This document shows, one piece after another, positions 22,061-37,400 of a DNA stretch of 64,000 bases. A model generated the notes under the pieces. The model worked only from the letters and a program-made list of their open reading frames with translations. It made no database searches and was not told the origin of the DNA. Location: positions 310,001 to 374,000 of the forward strand of contig NC_064037.1 in the NCBI RefSeq assembly GCF_932526225.1, read 5' to 3'. A program made the position numbers and the translations under genes. How positions within the stretch are numbered: the first letter of the stretch is position 1; each line of letters begins with the position of its first letter. This stretch comes from Nematostella vectensis. Lineage: Eukaryota > Cnidaria > Anthozoa > Actiniaria > Edwardsiidae.

Positions 22061-24762
22061 CTAACTAGATTCCTTGGATAACTTGATTAAGTAGATTCTA
22101 ACATAGAGCATAGCTCTCGATAGATTGATATACCTTTTTTTCCGAGTTTACTGTTCTATTTTTCCTAATGTTACTTTTTGGAATTTACATTCGGAAAAAA
22201 AAATATCGATTGTAACCTTTTGGAGGTTTCACTCGTAAAACAAATTCCCGAATGTAACCCTGAAGCTTTTCCCGAATGTAACCTCCAGTCCGATGGTGAC
22301 TTTGCTTGGGATAGTTTACGATACCAATAGTATTAAAAGTAATTTTCATTACAATTCCCTTCAGCAATGCCACGTTAGTCTTTCTTTAAGGGCACTTGAC
22401 TACTAACGCAGCGACCCGGGTTCGATTCCCGCTGATAGCCTATTTTTTTTTCTTTAGTTTTTTTTTAAATATCGATACTTAATTATACTGTTCTTTGTGT
22501 GTCATGACATAAAAAGAAGGTATAGGGACATTTTTATGTACTCTTAGCATCTTTGATGTGCTCCTGCTTTGTTCAGGATCCTTTACATATTTTATGCACA
22601 CAAGTACTAACTAGATTCCTTGGATAACTTGATTAAGTAGATTCTAACATAGAGCATAGCGCTCGATAGATTGATATACCTTTTTTTCCGAGTATACTGT
22701 TTTATTTTTCCTAATGTTACTTTTTGGAATTTACATTCGGAAAAAAAATTATCGATTGTAACATTTTGGAGGTTACACTCGTAAAACAAATTCCCGAATG
22801 TAACCCTGAAGCTTTTCCCGAATGTAACCTCCAGTCCGATGGTGACTTTGCTTGGGATAGTTTACGATACCAATAGTATTAAAAGTAATTTTCATTACAA
22901 TTCCCTTCAGCAATGCCACGTTAGTCTTTCGTTGCGGGCACTTAACTACTAACGCAGCGACCCGGGTTCAATTCCCGCTGATAGCCTATTTTTATTTATT
23001 TTTTTTTTTTTTAATATCGATACTTAATTATACTGTTCTTGGTGTGTCATGACATAAAAAGAAGGTATTGGGACATTTTTATGTACTCTCAGCATCTTTG
23101 ATGTGCTCATGCTTTGTTCAGGATCCTGTACATATTTTATGAACACAAGAACTAACTAGATTCCTTGGATAACTTGATTAAGTAGATTGTAACATAGAGC
23201 ATAGCGCTCGAGTATACTGTTTTATTCTACTAATGTTACTTTTTGGAATTTACATTCGGAAAAAAAATTATCGATTGTATCCTTTTGGAGGTTACACTCG
23301 TAAAACAAATTCCCGAATGTAACCCTCGAGCTTTTCCCGAATGTAACCTCCAGTCCGATGGTGACTTTGCTTGGGATAGTTTACGATACCAATAGTATTA
23401 AAAGTAATTTTCATTACAATTCCCTTCAGCAATGCCACGTTAGTCTATCGTTGCGGGCACTTGACTACTAACGCAGCTACCCGGGTTCGATTCCCGCTGA
23501 TAGCCTATTTTTTTGTCTTTATTTTTTTTTAAATATCGATACTTAATTATACTGTTCTTGGTGTGTAATGACATAAAAAGAAGGTATAGGGACATTTTTT
23601 TGTACTCTCAGCATCTTTGATGTGCTCATGCTTTGTTCAGGATCCTGTACATATTTTATGCACACAAGAACTAACTAGATTCCTTGGATAACTTGATTAA
23701 GTAGATTCTAACATAGAGCATAGCGCTCGATAGATTGATATACCTTTTTTTCCGAGTACACTGTTTTATTTTTCCTAATATTACTTTTTGGAATTTACAT
23801 TCGGAAAAAAAATTATCGATTGTAACCTTTTGGAGGTTACACTCGTAAAACAAATTCCCGAATGTAACCCTCAAGCTTTTCCCGAATGTAACCTCCAGTC
23901 CGATGGTGACTTTGCTTGGGATAGTTTACGATACCAATAGTATTAAAAGTAATTTTCATTACAATTCCCTTCAGCAATGCCACGTTAGTCTTTCGTTGCG
24001 GGCACTTGACTACTAACGCAGCGACCCGGGTTCGATTCCCGCTGATAGCCTATTTTTTTGTCTTTATTTTTTTTTAAATATCGATACTTAATTATACTGT
24101 TCTTGGTGTGTCATGACATAAAAAGAAGGTATAGGGACATTTTTATGTACTCTTAGCATCTTTGATGTGCTCCTGCTTTGTTCAGGATCCTTTACATATT
24201 TTATGCACACAAGAACTAACTAGATTCCTTGGATAACTTGATTAAGTAGATTCTAACATAGAGCATAGCGCTCGATAGATTGATATACCTTTTTTTCCGA
24301 GTATACTGTTTTATTTTTCCTAATGTTACTTTTTGGAATTTACATTCGGAAAAAAAATTATCGATTGTAACCGTTTGGAGGTTACACTCGTAAAACAAAT
24401 TCCCGAATGTAACCCTGAAGCTTTTCCCGAATGTAACCTCCAGTCCGATGGTGACTTTGCTTGGGATAGTTTACGATACCAATAGTATTAAAAGTAATTT
24501 TCATTACAATTACCTTCAGCAATGCCACGTTAGTCTATCGTTGCGGGCACTGGACTATTAACGCAGCGACCCGGGTTCGATTTCCGCTAATAGCCTTATT
24601 TTTTTTTTCTTTATTTTTTTTTAAATATCGATATTTAATTATACTCTTTTTGGTGTGTCATGACATAAAAAGAAGGTATAGGGACATTTTTATGTACTCT
24701 CAGCATCTTTGATGTGCTCATGCTTTGTTCAGGATCCTGTACATATTTTATGCACACAAGAA
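22061..24762 (+). repeat. Five-monomer HOR, copy 2 (~2.70 kb)
   Basis: Landmarks are 22061, 22607, 23152, 23671 and 24216. The order and private changes match copy 1, including ATTTTATGAACAC before the deletion-type monomer (20438 and 23141 regions). Small differences exist, for example TGTAACCGTTTGG at 24,370 against TGTAACCTTTTGG in copy 1. Confidence 0.85.
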
Positions 24763-26170
24763 CTAACTAGATTCCTTGGATAACTTGATTAAGTAGATTC
24801 TAACATAGAGCATAGCTCTCGATAGATTGATATACCTTTTTTTCCGAGTTTACTGTTTTATTTTTCCTAATGTTACTTTTTGGAATTTACATTCGGAAAA
24901 AAAAATATCGATTGTAACCTTTTGGAGGTTTCACTCGTAAAACAAATTCCCGAATGTAACCCTGAAGCTTTTCCCGAATGTAACCTTCAGTCCGATGGTG
25001 ACTTTGCTTGGGATAGTTTACGATACCAATAGTATTAAAAGTAATTTTCATTACAATTCCCTTCAGCAATGCCACGTTAGTCTTTCTTTAAGGGCACTTG
25101 ACTACTAACGCAGCGATCCGGGTTCGATTCCCGCTGATAGCCTATTTTTTTTTCTTTATTGTTTTTTAAATATCGATACTTAATTATACTGTTCTTTGTG
25201 TGTCATGACATAAAAAGAAGGTATAGGGACATTTTTATGTACTCTCAGCATCTTTGATGGGCTCATGCTTTGTTCAGGATCCTGTACATATTTTATGCAC
25301 ACAAGAACTAACTAGATTCCTTGGATAACTTGATTAAGTAGATTCTAACATAGAGCATAGCGCTCGATAGATTGATATACCTTTTTTTCCGAGTATACTG
25401 TTTAATTTTTCCTAATGTTACTTTTTGGAATTTACATTCGGAAAAAAAATTATCGATTGTAACCGTTTGGAGGTTACACTCGTAAAAAAAATTCCCGAAT
25501 GTAACCCTGAAGCTTTTCCCGAATGTAACCTCCAGTCCGATGGTGACTTTGCTTGGGATAGTTTACGATACCAATAGTATTAAAAGTAATTTTCATTACA
25601 ATTACCTTCAGCAATGCCACGTTAGTCTATCGTTGCGGGCACTGGACTATTAACGCAGCGACCCGGGTTCGATTCCCGCTAATAGCCTTATTTTGTTTTT
25701 CTTTATTTTTTTTTTAAATATCGATATTTAATTATACTCTTTTTGGTGTGTCATGACATAAAAAGAAGGTATAGGGACATTTTTATGTACTCTCAGCATC
25801 TTTGATGTGCTCATGCTTTGTTCAGGATCCTGTACATATTTTATGCACACAAAAACTAACTAGATTCCTTGGATAACTTGATTAAGTAGATTCTAACATA
25901 GAGCATAGCGCTCGATAGATTGATATACCTTTTTTTCCGAGTATACTGTTTTATTTTTCCTAATGTTACTTTTTGGAATTTACATTCGGAAAAAAAATTA
26001 TCGATTGTAACATTTTGGAGGTTACACTCGTAAAACAAATTCCCGAATGTAACCCTGAAGCTTTTCCCGAATGTAACCTCCAGTCCGATGGTGACTTTGC
26101 TTGGGATAGTTTACAATACCAATAGTATTAAAAGTAATTTTCATTACAATTCCCTTCAGCAATGCCACGT
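24763..26170 (+). repeat. Partial third HOR copy, rearranged monomers
   Basis: Landmarks are 24763, 25308 and 25856. The first monomer matches those at 19360 and 22061 (TTTCTTTAAGGGC). The second resembles the monomer at 24216 (TGTAACCGTTTGG, GCTAATAGCC). The third resembles 22607 (TGTAACATTTTGG). The 5-monomer order is thus lost here, as expected after further unequal exchange. Confidence 0.7.
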
Positions 26171-28329
26171 TAGTCTTTCGTTGCGGGCACTTAACTACTA
26201 ACGCAGCGACCCGGGTTCAATTCCCGCTGATAGCCTATTTTTATTTATTTTTTTTTTTTAATATCGATACTTAATTATACTGTTCTTGGTGTGTCATGAC
26301 ATAAAAAGGAGGTATTAGGACATTTTTATGTACTCTCAGCATCTTTGATGTGCTCATGCTTTGTTCAGGATCCTGTACATATTTTATGCACACAAGAACT
26401 AACTAGATTCCTTGGATAACTTGATTAAGTAGATTCTAACATAGAGCATAGCTCTCGATAGATTGATATACCTTTTTTTCCGAGTTTACTGTTTTATTTT
26501 TACTAATGTTACTTTTTGGAATTTACATTCGGAAAAAAAAAATATCGATTGTAACCTTTTGGAGGTTTCACTCGTAAAACAAATTCCCGAATGTAACCCT
26601 GAAGCTTTTCCCGAATGTAACCTCCAGTCCGATGGTGACTTTGCTTGGGATAGTTTACGATACCAATAGTATTAAAAGTAATTTTCATTACAATTCCCTT
26701 CAGCAAAATGCCACGTTAGTCTTTCGTTGCGGGCACTTAACTACTAACGCAGCGACTCGGGTTCAATTCCCGCTGATAGCCTATTTTTATTTATTTTTTT
26801 TGTTTTAATATCGATACTTAATTATACTGTTCTTGGTGTGTCATGACATAAAAAGAAGGTATAGGGACATTTTTATGTACTCTCAGCATCTTTGATGTGC
26901 TCATGCTTTGTTCAGGATCCTGTACATATTTTATGCACACAAGAACTAACTAGATTCCTTGGATAACTTGATTAAGTAGATTGTAACATAGAGCATAGCG
27001 CTCGAGTATACTGTTTTATTCTACTAATGTTACTTTTTTGAATTTACATTCGGAAAAAAAATTATCGATTGTATCCTTTTGGAGGTTACACTCGTAAAAC
27101 AAATTCCCGAATGTAACCCTCGAGCTTTTCCCGAATGTAACCTCCAGTCCGATGGTGACTTTGCTTGGGATAGTTTACGATACCAATAGTATTAAAAGTA
27201 ATTTTCATTACAATTCCCTTCAGCAATGCCACGTTAGTCTTTCGTTGCGGGCACTTGACTACTAACGCAGCTACCCGGGTTGGATTCCCGCTGATAGCCT
27301 ATTTTTTTTTCTTTATTATTTTTTTTAATATCGATACTTAATTATACTGTTCTTTGTGTGTCATCACATAAAAAGAAGGTATAGGGACATTTTTTTGTAC
27401 TCTCAGCATCTTTGATGTGCTCATGCTTTGTTCAGGATCCTGTACATATTTTATGCACACAAGAACTAACTAGATTCCTTGGATACTTTGATTAAGTAGA
27501 TTCTAACATAGAGCATAGCGCTCGATAGATTGATATACCTTTTTTTCCGAGTATACTGTTTTATTTTTCCTAATGTTACTTTTTGGAATTTACATTCGGA
27601 AAAAAAATTATCGATTGTAACCTTTTGGAAGTTACACTCGTAAAACAAATTCCCGAATGTAACCCTGAAGCTTTTCCCGAATGTAACCTCCAGTCCGATG
27701 GTGACTTTGCTTGGGATAGTTTACGATATTAATAGTATTAAAAGTAATTTTCATTACAATTACCTTCAGCAATGCCACGTTAGTCTATCGTTGCGGGCAC
27801 TGGACTATTAACCCAGCGACCCGGGTTCGATTCCCGCTAATAGCCTTATTTTTTTTTCTTTATTTTTTTTTTAAATATCGATATTTAATTATACTCTTTT
27901 TGGTGTGTCATGACATAAAAAGAAGGTATAGGGACATTTTTATGTACTCTCAGCATCTTTGATGTGCTCATGCGTTGTTCAGGATCCTGTACATATTTTA
28001 TGCACACAAGAACTAACTAGATTCCTTGGATAACTTGATTAAGTAGATTCTAACATAGAGCATAGCTCTCGATAGATTGATATACCTTTTTTTCCGAGTT
28101 TACTGTTTTATTTTTCCTAATTTTACTTTTTGGAATTTACATTCGGAAAAAAAAAATATCGATTGTAACCTTTTGGAGGTTTCACTCGTAAAACAAATTC
28201 CCGAATGTAACCCTGAAGCTTTTCCCGAATGTAACCTCCAGTCCGATGGTGACTTTGCTTGGGATAGTTTACGATACCAATAGTATTAAAAGTAATTTTC
28301 ATTACAATTCCCTTCAGCAATGCCACGTT
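26171..28329 (+). repeat. Four-monomer HOR, copy 1 (~2.16 kb)
   Basis: Landmarks are 26399, 26946, 27466 and 28013, recurring 2,158-2,159 bp later. Shared private changes are AAAAGGAGGTATT before the first monomer, the AA insertion GCAAAATGCC (26,704 and 28,862 regions), and a deletion-type second monomer followed by one reading GATATTAATAG. The unit boundary lies inside the monomer at 28013, which begins as one type and ends as another. Confidence 0.8.
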
Positions 28330-30480
28330 AGTCTTTCGTTGCGGGCACTTAACTACTAACGCAGCGACCCGGGTTCAATTCCCACTGATAGCCTATTTTT
28401 ATTTTTTTTTTTTTTTTAATATCGATACTTAATTATACTGTTCTTGGTGTGTCATGACATAAAAAGGAGGTATTGGGACATTTTTATGTACTCTCAGCAT
28501 CTTTGATGTGCTCATGCTTTGTTCAGGATCCTGTACATATTTTATGCACACAAGAACTAACTAGATTCCTTGGATAACTTGATTAAGTAGATTCTAACAT
28601 AGAGCATAGCTCTCGATAGATTGATATACCTTTTTTTCCGAGTTTACTGTTTTATTTTTACTAATGTTACTTTTTGGAATTTACATTCGGAAAAAAAAAA
28701 TATCGATTGTAATCTTTTGGAGGTTTCACTCGTAAAACAAATTCCCGAATGTAACCCTGAAGCTTTTCCCGAATGTAACCTCCAGTCCGATGGTGACTTT
28801 GCTTGGGATAGTTTACGATACCAATAGTATTAAAAGTAATTTTCATTACAATTCCCTTCAGCAAAATGCCACGTTAGTCTTTCGTTGCGGGCACTTAACT
28901 ACTAACGCAGCTACCCGGGTTCAATTCCCGCTGATAGCCTATTTTTATTTATTTATTTTTTTTTAATATCGATACTTAATTATACTGTTCTTGGTGTGTC
29001 ATGACATAAAAAGAAGGTATAGGGACATTTTTATGTACTCTCAGCATCTTTGATGTGCTCATGCTTTGTTCAGGATCCTGTACATATTTTATGCACACAA
29101 GAACTAACTAGATTCCTTGGATAACTTGATTAAGTAGATTGTAACATAGAGCATAGCGCTCGAGTATACTGTTTTATTCTACTAATGTTACTTTTTTGAA
29201 TTTACATTCGGAAAAAAAATTATCGATTGTATCCTTTTGGAGGTTACACTCGTAAAACAAATTCCCGAATGTAACCCTCGAGCTTTTCCCGAATGTAACC
29301 TCCAGTCCGATGGTGACTTTGCTTGGGATAGTTTACGATACCAATAGTATTAAAAGTAATTTTCATTACAATTCCCTTCAGCAATGCCACGTTAGTCTTT
29401 CGTTGCGGGCACTTGACTACTAACGCAGCTACCCGGGTTGGATTCCCGCTGATAGCCTATTTTTTTTTCTTTATTTTTTTTTTTTAATATCGATACTTAA
29501 TTATACTGTTCTTTGTGTGTCATCACATAAAAAGAAGGTATAGGGACATTTTTTTGTACTCTCAGCATCTTTGATGTGCTCATGCTTTGTTCAGGATCCT
29601 GTACATATTTTATGCACACAAGAACTAACTAGATTCCTTGGATACCTTGATTAAGTAGATTCTAACATAGAGCATAGCGCTCGATAGATTGATATACCTT
29701 TTTTTCCGAGTATACTGTTTTATTTTTCCTAATGTTACTTTTTGGAATTTACATTCGGAAAAAAAATTATCGATTGTAACCTTTTGGAGGTTACACTCGT
29801 AAAACAAATTCCCGAATGTAACCCTGAAGCTTTTCCCGAATGTAACCTCCAGTCCGATGGTGACTTTGCTTGGGATAGTTTACGATATTAATAGTATTAA
29901 AAGTAATTTTCATTACAATTACCTTCAGCAATGCCACGTTAGTCTATCGTTGCGGGCACTGGACTATTAACCCAGCGACCCGGGTTCGATTCCCGCTAAT
30001 AGCCTTATTTTTTTTTCTTTATTTTTTTTTTAAATATCGATATTTAATTATACTCTTTTTGGTGTGTCATGACATAAAAAGAAGGTATAGGGACATTTTT
30101 ATGTACTCTCAGCATCTTTGATGTGCTCATGCTTTGTTCAGGATCCTGTACATATTTTATGCACACAAGAACTAACTAGATTCCTTGGATAACTTGATTA
30201 AGTAGATTCTAACATAGAGCATAGCTCTCGATAGATTGATATACCTTTTTTTCCGAGTTTACTGTTTTATTTTTCCTAATGTTACTTTTTGGAATTTACA
30301 TTCGGAAAAAAAAAATATCGATTGTAACCTTTTGGAGGTTTCACTCGTAAAACAAATTCCCGAATGTAACCCTGAAGCTTTTCCCGAATGTAACCTCCAG
30401 TCCGATGGTGACTTTGCTTGGGATAGTTTACGATACCAATAGTATTAAAAGTAATTTTCATTACAATTCCCTTCAGCAAT
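28330..30480 (+). repeat. Four-monomer HOR, copy 2 (~2.16 kb)
   Basis: Landmarks are 28557, 29104, 29625 and 30172. The monomer types follow the order of copy 1. The final monomer ends with TTTCTTTGAGGGC rather than TTTCGTTGCGGGC, marking the right edge of the tandem duplication. Confidence 0.8.
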
Positions 30481-30718
30481 GCCACGTTAGTCTTTCTTTG
30501 AGGGCACTTGACTACTAACGCAGCGACCCGGGTTCGATTCCCGCTGATAGCCTATTTTTTTTTCTTTATTTTTTTTTTAAATATCGATACTTAATTATAC
30601 TGTTCTTTGTGTGTCATGACATAAAAAGAAGGTATAGGGACATTTTTACGTACTCTCAGCATCTTTGATGTGGTCATGCTTTGTTCAGGATCCTGTACAT
30701 ATTTTATGCACACAAGAA

Positions 30719-33700
30719 CTAACTAGATTCCTTGGATACCTTGATTAAGTAGATTCTAACATAGAGCATAGCGCTCGATAGATTGATATACCATATTTTC
30801 CGAGTATACTGTTTTATTTTTCCTAATGTTACTTTTTGGAATTTACATTCGGAAAAAAAAATTATCGATTGTAACCTTTTGGAGGTTACACTCGTAAAAC
30901 ACATTCCCGAATGTAACCCTGAAGCTTTTCCCGAATGTAACCTCCAGTCCGATGGTGACTTTGCTTGGGATAGTTTACGATACCAATAGTATTAAAAGTA
31001 ATTTTCATTACAATTACCTTCAGCAATGCCACGTTAGTCTATCGTTGCGGGAACTGGACTACTAACGCAGCGACCCGGGTTCGATTCCCGCTAATAGCCT
31101 TATTTTTTTTCTTTATTTTTTTTTAAAATATCGATACTTAATTATACTCTTTTTGGCGTGTCATGACATAAAAAGAAGGTATAGGGACATTTTTATGTAC
31201 TCTCAGCATCTTTGATGTGCTCATGCTTTTTTCAGGATCCTGTACATATTTTATGCACACAAGAACTAACTAGATTCCTTGGATAACTTGATTAAGTAGA
31301 TTGTAACATAGAGCATAGCGCTCGAGTATACTGTTTTATTCTACTAATGTTACTTTTTGGAATTTACATTCGGAAAAAAAATTATCGATTGTATCCTTTT
31401 GGAGGTTACACTCGTAAAACAAATTCCCGAATGTAACCCTCGAGCTTTTCCCGAATGTAACCTCCAGTCCGATGGTGACTTTGCTTGGGATAGTTTACGA
31501 TACCAATAGTATTAAAAGTAATTTTCATTACAATTCCCTTCAGCAATGCCACGTTAGTCTTTCGTTGCGGGCACTTGACTACTAACGCAGCTACCCGGGT
31601 TCGATTCCCGCTGATAGCCTATTTTTTTGTCTTTATTTTTTTTTAAATATCGATACTTAATTATACTGTTCTTGGTGTGTAATGACATAAAAAGAAGGTA
31701 TAGGGACATTTTTTTGTACTCTCAGCATCTTTGATGTGCTCATGCTTTGTTCAGGATCCTGTACATATTTTATGCACACAAGAACTAACTAGATTCCTTG
31801 GATACCTTGATTAAGTAGATTCTAACATAGAGCATAGCGCTCGATAGATTGATATACCTTTTTTTCCGAGTATACTGTTTTATTTTTCCTAATGTTACTT
31901 TTTGGAATTTACATTCGGAAAAAAAATTATCGATTGTAACCTTTTGGAGGTTACACTCGTAAAACAAATTCCCGAATGTAACCCTGAAGCTTTTCCCGAA
32001 TGTAACCTCCAGTCCGATGGTGACTTTGCTTGGGATAGTTTACGATATTAATAGTATTAAAAGTAATTTTCATTACAATTACCTTCAGCAATGCCACGTT
32101 AGTCTATCGTTGCGGGCACTTGACTATTAACGCAGCGACCCGGGTTCGATTCCCGCTAATAGCCTTATTTTTTTTTTCTTTATTTTTTTTTTAAATATCG
32201 ATATTTAATTATACTCTTTTTGGTGTGTCATGACATAAAAAGAAGGTATAGGGACATTTTTATGTACTCTCAGCATCTTTGATGTGCTCATGCTTTGTTC
32301 AGGATCCTGTACATATTTTATGCACACAAGAACTAACTAGATTCCTTGGATAACTTGATTAAGTAGATTCTAACATAGAGCATAGCTCTCGATAGATTGA
32401 TATACCTTTTTTTCCAAATTTACTGTTTTATTTTTACTAATGTTACTTTTTGGAATTTACATTCGGAAAAAAAAAAATATCGATTGTAACCTTTTTGAGG
32501 TTTCACTCGTAAAACAAATTCACGAATGTAACCCTGAAGCTTTTCCCGAATGTAACCTCCAGTCCGATGGTGACTTTGCTTGGGATAGTTTACGATACAA
32601 ATAGTATTAAAAGTAATTTTCATTACAATTCCCTTCAGCAATGCCACGTTAGTCTTTCGTTGCGGGCACTTAACTACTAACGCAGCGACCCGGGTTCAAT
32701 TCCCGCTGAAAGCCTATTTTTATTTATTTTTTTTGTTTAATATCGATACTTAATTATACTGTTCTTGGTGTGTCATGACATAAAAAGAAGGTATAGGGAC
32801 ATTTTTATGTACTCTCAGCATCTTTGATGTGCTCATGCTTTGTTCAGGATCCTGTACATATTTTATGCACACAAGAACTAACTAGATTCCTTGGATAACT
32901 TGATTAAGTAGATTGTAACATAGAGCATAGCGCTCGAGTATACTGTTTTATTCTACTAATGTTACTTTTTGGAATTTACATTCGGAAAAAAAATTATCGA
33001 TTGTATCCTTTTGGAGGTTACACTCGTAAAACAAATTCCCGAATGTAACCCTCGAGCTTTTCCCGAATGTAACCTCCAGTCCGATGGTGACTTTGCTTGG
33101 GATAGTTTACGATACCAATAGTATTAAAAGTAATTTTCATTACAATTCCCTTCAGCAATGCCACGTTAGTCTTTCGTTGCGGGCACTTGACTACTAACGC
33201 AGCTACCCGGGTTCGATTCCCGCTGATAGCCTATTTTTTTTTCTTTATTTTTTTTTTAATATCGATACTTAATTATACTGTTCTTTGTGTGTCATCACAT
33301 AAAAAGAAGGTATAGGGACATTTTTTTGTACTCTCAGCATCTTTGATGTGCTCATGCTTTGTTCAGGATCCTGTACATATTTTATGCACACAAGAACTAA
33401 CTAGATTCCTTGGATACCTTGATTAAGTAGATTCTAACATAGAGCATAGCGCTCGATAGATTGATATACCTTTTTTTCCGAGTATACTGTTTTATTTTTC
33501 CTAATGTTACTTTTTGGAATTTACATTCGGAAAAAAAATTATCGATTGTAACCTTTTGGAGGTTACACTCGTAAAACAAATTCCCGAATGTAACCCTGAA
33601 GCTTTTCCCGAATGTAACCTCCAGTCCGATGGTGACTTTGCTTGGGATAGTTTACGATATTAATAGTATTAAAAGTAATTTTCATTACAATTACCTTCAG

Positions 33701-34490
33701 CAATGCCACGTTAGTCTATCGTTGCGGGCACTGGACTATTAACCCAGCGACCCGGGTTCGATTCCCGCTAATAGCCTTATTTTTTTTATTTTATTTTTTT
33801 TTTAAATATCGATATTTAATTATACTCTTTTTGGTGTGTCATGACATAAAAAGAAGGTATAGGGACATTTTTATGTACTCTCAGCATCTTTGATGTGCTC
33901 ATGCTTTGTTCAGGATCCTGTACATATTTTATGCACACAAGAACTAACTAGATTCCTTGGATAACTTGATTAAGTAGATTCTAACATAGAGCATAGCTCT
34001 CGATAGATTGATATACCTTTTTTTCCGAGTTTACTGTTTTATTTTTCCTAATGTTACTTTTTGGAATTTACATTCGGAAAAAAAAAATATCGATTGTAAC
34101 CTTTTGGAGGTTTCACTCGTAAAACAAATTTCCGAATGTAACCCTGAAGCTTTTCCCGAATGTAACCTCCAGTCCGATGGTGACTTTGCTTGGGATAGTT
34201 TACGATACCAATAGTATTAAAAGTAATTTTCATTACAATTCCCTTCAGCAATGCCACGTTAGTCTTTCTTTGAGGGCACTTGACTACTAACGCAGCGACC
34301 CGGGTTCGATTCCCGCTGATAGCCTATTTTTTTTTCTTTATTTTTTTTTTAAATATCGATACTTAATTATACTGTTCTTTGTGTGTCATGACATAAAAAG
34401 AAGGTATAGGGACATTTTTACGTACTCTCAGCATCTTTGATGTGGTCATGCTTTGTTCAGGATCCTGTACATATTTTATGCACACAAGAA
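30719..34490 (+). repeat. Seven-monomer HOR, copy 1 (~3.77 kb)
   Basis: Landmarks are 30719, 31266, 31785, 32333, 32878, 33397 and 33944. The monomer order is: ATACCATATTTTCC type; 25-bp-deletion type; GATATTAATAG type; AGCTCTCG type with GGTTCAATTCC; deletion type; GATATTAATAG type; and AGCTCTCG type with TTTCTTTGAGGGC. The order repeats from 34491 and again from 43189 and 46958. Confidence 0.85.
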
Positions 34491-37400
34491 CTAACTAGAT
34501 TCCTAGGATACCTTGATTAAGTAGATTCTAACATAGAGCATAGCGCTCGATAGATTGATATACCATATTTTCCGAGTATACTGTTTTATTTTTCCTAATG
34601 TTACTTTTTGGAATTTACATTCGGAAAAAAAAATTATCGATTGTAACCTTTTGGAGGTTACACTCGTAAAACACATTCCCGAATGTAACCCTGAAGCTTT
34701 TCCCGAATGTAACCTCCAGTCCGATGGTGACTTTGCTTGGGATAGTTTACGATACCAATAGTATTAAAAGTAATTTTCATTACAATTACCTTCAGCAATG
34801 CCACGTTAGTCTATCGTTGCGGGAACTGGACTACTAACGCAGCGACCCGGGTTCGATTCCCCCTAATAGCCTTATTTTTTTTCTTTATTTTTTTTTTTAA
34901 ATATCGATACTTAATTATACTCTTTTTGGCGTGTCATGACATAAAAAGAAGGTATAGGGACATTTTTATGTACTCTCAGCATCTTTGATGTGCTCATGCT
35001 TTTTTCAGGATCCTGTACATATTTTATGCACACAAGAACTAACTAGATTCCTTGGATAACTTGATTAAGTAGATTGTAACATAGAGCATAGCGCTCGAGT
35101 ATACTGTTTTATTCTACTAATGTTACTTTTTGGAATTTACATTCGGAAAAAAAATTATCGATTGTATCCTTTTGGAGGTTACACTCGTAAAACAAATTCC
35201 CGAATGTAACCCTCGAGCTTTTCCCGAATGTAACCTCCAGTCCGATGGTGACTTTGCTTGGGATAGTTTACGATACCAATAGTATTAAAAGTAATTTTCA
35301 TTACAATTCCCTTCAGCAATGCCACGTTAGTCTTTCGTTGCGGGCACTTGACTACTAACGCAGCTACCCGGGTTCGATTCCCGCTGATAGCCTATTTTTT
35401 TGTCTTTATTTTTTTTTAAATATCGATACTTAATTATACTGTTCTTGGTGTGTAATGACATAAAAAGAAGGTATAGGGACATTGTTTTGTACTCTCAGCA
35501 TCTTTGATGTGCTCATGCTTTGTTCAGGATCCTGTACATATTTTATGCACACAAGAACTAACTAGATTCCTTGGATACCTTGATTAAGTAGATTCTAACA
35601 TAGAGCATAGCGCTCGATAGATTGATATACCTTTTTTTCCGAGTATACTGTTTTATTTTTCCTAATGTTACTTTTTGGAATTTACATTCGGAAAAAAAAT
35701 TATCGATTGTAACCTTTTGGAGGTTACACTCGTAAAACAAATTCCCGAATGTAACCCTGAAGCTTTTCCCGAATGTAACCTCCAGTCCGATGGTGACTTT
35801 GCTTGGGATAGTTTACGATATTAATAGTATTAAAAGTAATTTTCATTACAATTACCTTCAGCAATGCCACGTTAGTCTATCGTTGCGGGCACTGGACTAT
35901 TAACGCAGCGAACCGGGTTCGATTCCCGCTAATAGACTTATTTTTTTTTTTCTTTATTTTTTTTTTAAATATCGATATTTAATTATACTCTTTTTGGTGT
36001 GTCATGACATAAAAAGAAGGTATAGGGACATTTTTATGTACTCTCAGCATCTTTGATGTGCTCATGCTTTGTTCAGGATCCTGTACATATTTTATGCACA
36101 CAAGAACTAACTAGATTCCTTGGATAACTTGATTAAGTAGATTCTAACATAGAGCATAGCTCTCGATAGATTGATATACCTTTTTTTCCGAGTTTGCTGT
36201 TTTATTTTTACTAATGTTACTTTTTGGAATTTACATTCGGAAAAAAAAAATATCGATTGTAACCTTTTGGAGGTTTCACTCGTAAAACAAATTCACGAAT
36301 GTAACCCTGAAGCTTTTCCCGAATGTAACCTCCAGTCCGATGGTGACTTTGCTTGGGATAGTTTACGATACCAATAGTATTAAAAGTAATTTTCATTACA
36401 ATTCCCTTCAGCAATGCCACGTTAGTCTTTCGTTGCGGGCACTTAACTACTAACGCAGCGACCCGGGTTCAATTCCCGCTGATAGCCTATTTTTATTTAT
36501 TTTTTTTGTTTAATATCGATACTTAATTATATTGTTCTTGGTGTGTCATGACATAAAAAGAAGGTATAGGGACATTTTTATGTACTCTCAGCATCTTTGA
36601 TGTGCTCATGCTTTGTTCAGGATCCTGTACATATTTTATGCACACAAGAACTAACTAGATTCCTTGGATAACTTGATTAAGTAGATTGTAACATAGAGCA
36701 TAGCGCTCGAGTATACTGTTTTATTCTACTAATGTTACTTTTTGGAATTTACATTCGGAAAAAAAATTATCGATTGTATCCTTTTGGAGGTTACACTCGT
36801 AAAACAAATTCCCGAATGTAACCCTCGAGCTTTTCCCGAATGTAACCTCCAGTCCGATGGTGACTTTGCTTGGGATAGTTTACGATACCAATAGTATTAA
36901 AAGTAATTTTCATTACAATTCCCTTCAGCAATGCCACGTTAGTCTTTCGTTGCGGGCACTTGACTACTAACGCAGCTACCCGGGTTCGATTCCCGCTGAT
37001 AGCCTATTTGTTTTTCTTTATTTTTTTTTTTTTAATATCGATACTTAATTATACTGTTCTTTGTGTGTCATCACATAAAAAGAAGGTATAGGGACATTTT
37101 TTTGTACTCTCAGCATCTTTGATGTGCTCATGCTTTGTTCAGGATCCTGTACATATTTTATGCACACAAGAACTAACTAGATTCCTTGGATACCTTGATT
37201 AAGTAGATTCTAACATAGAGCATAGCGCTCGATAGATTGATATACCTTTTTTTCCGAGTATACTGTTTTATTTTTCCTAATGTTTTTTTTTGGAATTTAC
37301 ATTCGGAAAAAAAATTATCGATTGTAACCTTTTGGAGGTTACACTCGTAAAACAAATTCCCGAATGTAACCCTGAAGCTTTTCCCGAATGTAACCTCCAG

